This document shows, in pieces, positions 58,138 to 64,000 of a stretch of DNA of 64,000 bases (within the stretch, counting starts at the first letter, position 1; every line of letters starts with the position of its first letter). The translations under genes and the position numbers were made by a program. This DNA is from Massospora cicadina (lineage: Eukaryota; Entomophthoromycota; Entomophthoromycetes; Entomophthorales; Entomophthoraceae): assembly GCA_022478985.1 (NCBI GenBank), contig JAKSZP010008030.1:1-64000 (forward strand), written 5' to 3'. The notes beneath the pieces are model-generated. The model made no database searches and had not been told where the DNA came from. It saw nothing but the letters and a program-made list of their open reading frames with translations.

Positions 58138-59519
58138 TTGAGGTCCATTATCAATAGTGGTGCTCCAATCAATATTGTTCTTACCAAGCTAGTATAATGT
58201 ATAAAAATTTCTCTAGATCTAGAAAACAAAAGCAGTATGGGATAGCTAAGAAATTCTACCACTTTATGTGGAATTTATAATGCTTTACCCCTCCATTTGG
58301 GTCCTTGGTCATGCCTGCAACAGAGATTGTTTTGATTAATCAAAATTATGAGATTTATATTGGCACTTATTCATGAAAAAGTATGGAGTAAAATGTGACT
58401 CTAAAAAGAGGATTATAACAACCTTAGGCTAGACGCTTCCATTGGTATAAATTTAAAAGGGGGTCCTCCCCTAATCCAGGGAAACAATTTCATAAACCTG
58501 GTTTACAAAGATGATATTGTTCATATTAGCTAAAAAAAAGACAAAAATAAGATATGAAGTTTATTAACATAATTGAACAGAAAACTGAAATTTGATCTGA
58601 GCAAAAGAGCAAGTAAACATTTTCTGGGATGCAGAAGATAGTTGATACTGGATTAACTTAGAGATACCCAAGCAGCTCTATATGGAGATCAAGGCTCCAT
58701 AGCAAAAATCTAGAATGGAACCTTGGGTAGATCCAGGGATTCTAATTCCTGGGCATGGCAAAATTGAATCCTACTGGCGTATCCAGGGTAAATTTTTTAA
58801 TTGAGGTCAAAAGAAATTAATTGAATTTGCTCAGATGTTCCTGTGACAGAGATCAATTCTTTCCATGAATTTAGTAATTTAACCAAAATGGGGCTATCTG
58901 AAAATTATGTCAATTACATCCATATGCCTTTTGATTAGAGAATAACTGGATTAATAGAAAGCCAACAAAAGGAAGTATAAGCCTTATTCAAAAAGTACAT
59001 TTATTTTCACTCAAGATGATCATGATTTTAGGGTGCACAAAAAATGTGCTACACCAAGTTGAAATTGGAGATGCTGAACCAATTATAATAAGGCCTGTTT
59101 GAAAATCAAGAGCGGCCAAGGAAGTAGTCACCAAAAATATAGAAGTTATTGAACATGGGATGCTTGTGCCTTCGTCCAGTCCTTGGCTCAGTTTGTATTA
59201 TTAGTTAAGAAGAAAAATGGTTCAAATTGGGGCATAATAGACTATCACCATTTGAATCAATCATGAAATAGGATTCCTATTCCTTGAAAGTTTCAATGAA
59301 GCATTATATCAGTTATGAGTGGGGAAACTATTTTATATTATAATATAATTCAGGTTATTGGCAAAATAGTATACCACCCAAGGATCAAGAGAAGTGTGCT
59401 ATAATATGGGCACAGGGGTTTTACTAACCTATCAGGATGCATCAAGGTCTGTGTAATGCACTTGCAACTTTTCAATGAGCGATAGTAATATCTTGTCCAA
59501 TCTCAGAATATAATGTGTT
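58138..59519 (+). pseudogene. Protease and RT N-terminal half of element G
   Basis: Retropepsin reads RSIINSGAPINIVLTKL (58140-58195); the active Asp is now Asn. Its distal half near 58310-58430 reads IVLINQNYEIYIGTY, equivalent to IVLPNANYDILIGTS in D. RT fingers lie at about 59085-59270 with KSRAAKEVVTKNIEVIEHGM, LVPSSSPW and VKKKNGS. The QGLCNALATFQ-type motif near 59445-59480 is followed by CVL, where a solo LTR entered at 59519. Many stops occur. Confidence 0.75.
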
Positions 59520-60210
59520 TGTAACAGTCAGGTTGAACCAATTTTTAAATCTTGACTCAAGATTCAGAAATCTGAATCTCAAGTCAAAACTCTTTTTGAG
59601 GGTTTGCAGCTTATGTGGGGCTTGGCGCTGGGCTGTGCCCATCCCAAGCTATTCTGTAAGCTCTTAGGGGCCTAAAGAAAAGTGAAGAAGGAGCTCCTGG
59701 AAGGGCGACCTTAAAAGGTGGGCCCATGCGATTCTGAATTAAGTTAAGAATTCTTCTTTGGTTCCACTCTTATGTGGTCTTTCTGGTGGCCTTGGGGCCG
59801 CCCTTACCTTGTCTTACCTGATATCCTGCGGCAAACATAGTTTTTGTGCCTAAACAAAAAAGTTGGCTCTGGGCGTCTATTGGAGGCGCAAAATTTTCTG
59901 GTTTTTTTAGTCCTCTGGGTTTATTCCTTGGGTCACTTGCAGTGCCATATCTTATTGAGATTTAAATTTATTTTCATGTTAATTTGTAAATTAAGTAAAT
60001 CAGGTTAAATTTGGAACCAAAATTATCATTTACCTGTTTCATCTTTTTTGTTTTCAAATTTTCTTAAAATCTGATGTTAAATTGGTGATTATGATAATTC
60101 AAAACACTTTTGAGGGAATCTAATATCAGATAACCTTTCAGCGTCCATTTTAATTCGCTAATTTTAAGTCAAGATGGCGGTCAAAAAATGGGACATTTTC
60201 AACTGTTACA
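59520..60210. repeat. Solo LTR of a fourth family (H) in element G RT
   Basis: It is 691 bp, begins TGTAACAG and ends CTGTTACA. Flanks GTGTT (59515-59519) and GTTTT (60211-60215) are the target duplication. Excision joins the RT frame as CVLVFLN, stop, INVFSQTF, the place of the YLDD box (CVLVYLDDINVF in D), which confirms the boundaries. No other copy lies in the window. It contains a 35-nt near-perfect palindrome at 59552-59586. Confidence 0.8.
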
Positions 60211-62110
60211 GTTTTTTGGTTTTTCTGAATTAAATCAATGTATTTAGTCAGACTTTCACATATCATTTACAGCACTTAAAGTGGATTTTAAAAGCTGGTC
60301 TCAGCAAATAAAAAAATCAAGCTCTGAAAATTTCACTTTATAGAAAAAGTTAGAGTACCTGGGGTTCACCATAGATGTGGAAGGACGTAAGCCTCAGAAG
60401 CAGAAAGTCAAAGCCATTGAACGGATGTCATCTCTAAAAAGCATTTGCAATGTTTAAGTTTTCCTGGGAATGGTTGGTTATTATCACCAATTCACCAAAT
60501 TTTTTTCAAAAATAGTAGATATGTTATTTCATCTGCTTAACAATCTATAAAAAGGATTTGGACGAAATAAGGAGGACAAAAGTCATTCACTAATTATAAA
60601 GATACTTAATGGAAAGTCTAATACTTAAGTACCCAAATTTTAAATGGTTATGAATCATACGAGCCAGATGAATCGCTTATGGCAATAGGTGCCATGCTTA
60701 GTCAATATGATGAAAAGTGGGAAAAACATCTGGCGGCCTATGTTAGTCATACATTGATAAAAGATGAACAAAATTATAAGGTGATTAAGCATTAGTGCCT
60801 TGCAGTAATATATGCTTTCAAGCAATTTGGTGTATCCTGGAACATATTTTAAGTTCATAACTGATCATGCTTCTGACTGATGGTTACATAATTTGAAGGA
60901 ACCAAAAGCATATTACCATGGAGGGCTTTAATATTGAAGGCCTATGACTTTAAAGCAACCTTTTTTTGTATGTATGAAAACATAATGCCAACGGTTTATC
61001 TAGATTTCTGGCAGTGCTTGCTGTCCAAGATCATGCTGATGAGCTAAATAAAATTTTAAAGGGGAATTAGATGATGAGATAACAGCAGTATAAATTGTTT
61101 TATGAAAATTCATGGAAGGAACATAACATAAGACATGCCAATTATTTTAATTAGTAAACATTAAAGGCTCCTTTTTCTGAAGCCATTCAGAGAGAATGAA
61201 AATAATCTGCGCCACTTATAGTGTCGTTGGCCATGGTGGCCTTAAGAAAACTTTAGAGCACATTTGTCAATACTACTAATGGAAATCATTGAAATATAAT
61301 TTGGCGGAATCCTTTCATGGTTTTAGAGTGCCAACACCATAAGTCACACAAAAACGTGACCATATATCTATTAGTGCAACCAAGGTTTGCATGGCATATG
61401 GTTTCTATTGATGTTATATACCCTTAAGCACGAGTATCAGTGGAATGTGATGCATCATTATTATGATTGAATACCTTACAAAGTGGGTAAAAACAAAAGT
61501 TTTGTTTAAGTTGATGATATAAATACCGAGAAGTTCATTATGGATCAAGTGGTATACAGGCATGGTTGCCCTCAAGTGATCCTGAGCATTAATAAAACGA
61601 ATTTCACTTTCTTGGTCATAACCCATTTAAATAACTAATATGGATTATAGGGGCATTCTCTGTCTCATGTATCCAGAGACAAAAGGATTGATCAAAAGAG
61701 TATATACTGCTTTAGATGCTATGCTACAGAAGCTGGTTGCAGGATAATGTCTGCTTGGCTCAAATTTCAAGTTCAATATCTTATGACTATAATATCAGCT
61801 ATCATTCAGAAACAGGATAACACCTTTTAAATTAGTATATGGAAGGAAGTAGCGTCATTACCAATTTTATACTTAGACTTGAAATTCACGGTGGGGATGA
61901 TTCCTGACCAGTAGCTAAATCAATTAGACAACATTATGATTGATTTACAATCCTAAGCTTTTGACAAAACTTTAGAAAAATGATCTAGGTCAAAAGGATG
62001 ATTATAGAAACCAACAGGCCATCAAAGAATCTGAAATTGAAGAAAATATATCTTACTGTGATACTTTTGGATCCTGCCATAGAAATAAGATGGATGCTTT
62101 GATGATAGGG
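60211..62110 (+). pseudogene. RT thumb, RNase H and integrase of element G
   Basis: RT thumb: SQTFTYHLQHL (60252-60284) and KLEYLGFTIDVEGRKPQ (60346-60396). RNase H at about 60670-60860: LMAIGAMLSQYDEKWEKHLA, AYVSHTLIKDEQNYKV and CLAVIYAFKQFGV, close to D. Integrase at about 61200-62050: FAWHMVSIDVI (first Asp), IMDQVVYRHGCPQVILS and, near 61678-61710, GLIKRVYTAL, where D has SLVERVNGLL. The catalytic Glu is therefore Lys. The C-terminus fades at about 62100. Stops and frame changes are frequent. Confidence 0.8.
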
Positions 62111-62133
62111 ACATTAAAATAAAATCAAAATTT

Positions 62134-62204
62134 CCAACAGATGCTTTTTTAGTACTAGATGGTCCCAACCCAAGGGGGATTTATCGATGTCCAATAGATG
62201 CTTT
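62134..62204 (-). mobile_element. 43-nt retroposed 3' fragment with 14-bp target duplication
   Basis: CCAACAGATGCTTT (62134-62147) and CCAATAGATGCTTT (62191-62204) flank the insert 62148-62190. In reverse complement it ends GGGACCATCTAGTACTAAA. It is the longest of the three pieces of this retroposon and gives 21 more bases upstream (ACATCGATAAATCCCCCTTG). Confidence 0.75.
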
Positions 62205-62490
62205 ACAATTACCATATCTCAAATATTGTATAATTAACAGATTCTATAGTAAATGCTGAAAACTATTGAGGCTACTATAAATATATAATAAAATAATTGA
62301 TAAAATAATATTAATACCAATAAAACCAATTAAAAATAAAACATATTTTTATACTTAAAGGATTAAAAATGAATATATGAGTAATTTTAATTGGAAGCCT
62401 CACCTTGGAGGTTGATCTCTTTTACTCAGAAATACTTTCTGAGAGAATTTAATAAAAGTAAAAGTAATTCAAACTTCATCCTCTAACTGC
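62205..62490. other. AT-rich spacer
   Basis: No gene or repeat was recognised. Confidence 0.4.
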
Positions 62491-64000
62491 TGATCCTACC
62501 TAATGTCCTTGAGACTTCCGCTGGCTACAGTGTGGGGTAATGGCAAAACTCATTTAAGCGTTTTCCATCTGGCGGGAAAATGCGCTCAGACTGGTTTGTC
62601 CAGTCTCACCAAAATATTGGATAGATTCAATCTGCTTAAAGATCTCGATGTCCACCTCATGCATACCCAGGAAGTGCCTAATTACCCTGGTGCTCCCCTA
62701 TAGCAAAATGCATTTTAGCCTTCAGGTCGACTATGGGAAGTTATTCTCATACAATGTTAAACAAATATCAAATTAGCCCAGGTGGTAATGAAACCCACCA
62801 GTTTCATCAATTTCTGCCACTATAAAGGGGTATTTTGACCTTGGCTTCACCTGTGAAGCTGATGCCACCACTGCGGCAACTGTGCCCCTAGTCTTCAAAG
62901 GCATCCCCTATCCTAACCACTTGGACCCAGTTTCCTGCAGACACCAATTTGGTGGTCCCTTTTATGGTTTACCACCCACCTTCCCCCTACGGTTCTCCAT
63001 CAGGAGATGATGGAAGATTTGGAAGCCTATGGCTCTAACCCCATCCTACTATTTGTGGTCTTAAATAGGGCCACATGACTTGAAGGGCCTTGGGCATTCT
63101 CCACATACAACTCTTATTTTAATAAAATTGCTTTTGCAATTCCTCCCAATGATTTCATCCACTCTGACCCTGACAATCCATTCTGGGCCTGTATTGAAGG
63201 TGGATGAACTATCTGTCCATTATGTTTTGAGTTGAACCACTCAAAATGCAAATGCTCATCCCTGGATGCTTCTTCCAGCTTTGCGCCATCTCTGCCAAAA
63301 TCCATTCCAACTCCAACCCAACACTTTTTATGTATGGGGTACTATCATATCCCACTCCAAAAGACTGTTGTTACAATCAAATCTGCAACAAACAATTAGG
63401 CCCATCACTGCAAGTACCACAGATGCTCTCACCAATAATGAGCAGGTTTGGACAACAGTTTGCCTCTAAGATTCCACCAAAGCTAAAAATCCTCAGCCAT
63501 ATGCCAATTACCCAATTCAATCTAGACATAACCCATGGGACTTATTGGATTTGATTGACAAATTAAGTAAGTTCATTGAAGAACCCTCTCTACAAATTGA
63601 GCGATTCACTAATTTAGAATAATTGCCAAGTATACCCCTCATTTATATGCATCAAATCCAAATGCAAAACCATTACACAGTGACCACCAGCTTTCTGTTG
63701 GAGCAGCTGCCACGCCAGATTGTCGTCCCTTACAAAAAGCTGTCACCAAATCAGTGCAATGCTCACAGGAGGTATTCCCACTCTCTTTATCCCCCATTCC
63801 CAATCCACAAAGTAAGATTGCAATGAATAAATTACATAAAGCCGCTAATGACGCTATTCAAAACGTGGTAGTGATAGCGCGGAATCCTGGAGCTAAGATT
63901 ACCTGAACTAGCATTGCCACATTATTAAACTCCCTGACGCCCACATTAAAGCCTAAGAAGCTTTAGCCAATTATACTAGCACCATCTTTTTAGACGGTAT
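62491..64000 (+). pseudogene. Degraded Gag/ORF1-like region with CCHC knuckle, runs off the window
   Basis: Several plus-strand open pieces (62503-62703, 63246-63554, 63623-63826 and others) can be linked by frameshifts. At about 63212-63253 they encode ICPLCFELNHSKCKC, a C-x2-C-x4-H-x4-C knuckle, preceded by SDPDNPFWACIEGGW with a TGA in place of Trp. Upstream is hydrophobic and proline-rich sequence; downstream is polar, with a helical stretch AMNKLHKAANDAIQNVVVIA near 63825-63880. This looks like the nucleic-acid-binding protein of a retroelement, LINE ORF1 or Gag. No RT is reached before the window ends, so the class is open. Confidence 0.5.

Larger units (their letters stand above)
54571..62110 (+). 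mobile_element. Ty3/Gypsy element G, old relative of D, with three solo LTR insertions
   Basis: Plus-strand gag, protease, RT, RNase H and integrase can be followed from 54571 to about 62110. Each later segment matches element D in order. It is interrupted by solo LTRs at 55833-56708, 56781-58137 and 59520-60210. Its own LTRs are not recognisable. Confidence 0.75.

Noticed and set aside
62120..62230. Open frame over the 62148 insert as the true end of element G integrase
   Set aside because: The frame crosses a duplicated 14-mer and a sequence found at two unrelated loci, so an insertion explains it better.

Overview
The window looks like a fungal nuclear chromosome segment from a repeat-rich genome. 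The evidence is chromodomain Ty3/Gypsy elements, a DD34E IS630/Tc1-like transposon, a Helitron, an APE-type LINE, a tRNA-derived SINE, and one spliced host gene with 42-44 nt introns. The lineage cannot be fixed by reading alone; a rust fungus or an early-diverging/mycorrhizal fungus would fit. Nearly all coding sequence is dead. Stops are mostly of the kind made by C:G to T:A change (CAA to TAA, CGA to TGA, TGG to TGA/TAG), and duplicated sites differ mainly by transitions.

Region 1 (1-24267) is one three-level nest of Ty3/Gypsy elements. Element C (minus strand; 5' LTR 23272-24267) was broken inside its integrase by element A (plus strand, 230-20231). Element A was broken twice inside its own integrase, by B1 (4667-10734) and B2 (11371-18703). 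B1, B2 and C belong to one LTR family; A is different. At each junction the disrupted reading frame resumes when the insertion and one target-site duplication are removed.

Region 2 (24467-31846) is element D, a minus-strand Ty3/Gypsy with both LTRs. It carries an extra open reading frame of opposite polarity between integrase and 3' LTR. Region 3 (31847-39236) is AT-rich and holds the only host gene recognised, CKS1 (36310-37197, minus, four exons). It also holds a SINE with a perfect 16-bp target duplication, a nearly intact DD34E transposon whose inverted ends are tandem repeats, Helitron-type termini and a minisatellite. Region 4 (about 39240-44763) is a decayed plus-strand Helitron (HUH Rep plus PIF1-like helicase) with an N-terminal 69-bp coding repeat. 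Region 5 (about 45000-53040) is a plus-strand LINE with a tryptophan-rich ORF1, a zinc knuckle, an APE endonuclease and an RT.

Region 6 (about 54570-62110) is element G, an old plus-strand relative of D, interrupted by three solo LTRs of three families (55833-56708, 56781-58137, 59520-60210). Region 7 (62490-64000) is a degraded plus-strand ORF with a CCHC knuckle that runs off the window. Three loci (38402-38420, 44804-44825, 62148-62190) carry very short poly(A)-ended pieces of one unknown retroposon, each flanked by 14-18 bp duplications.
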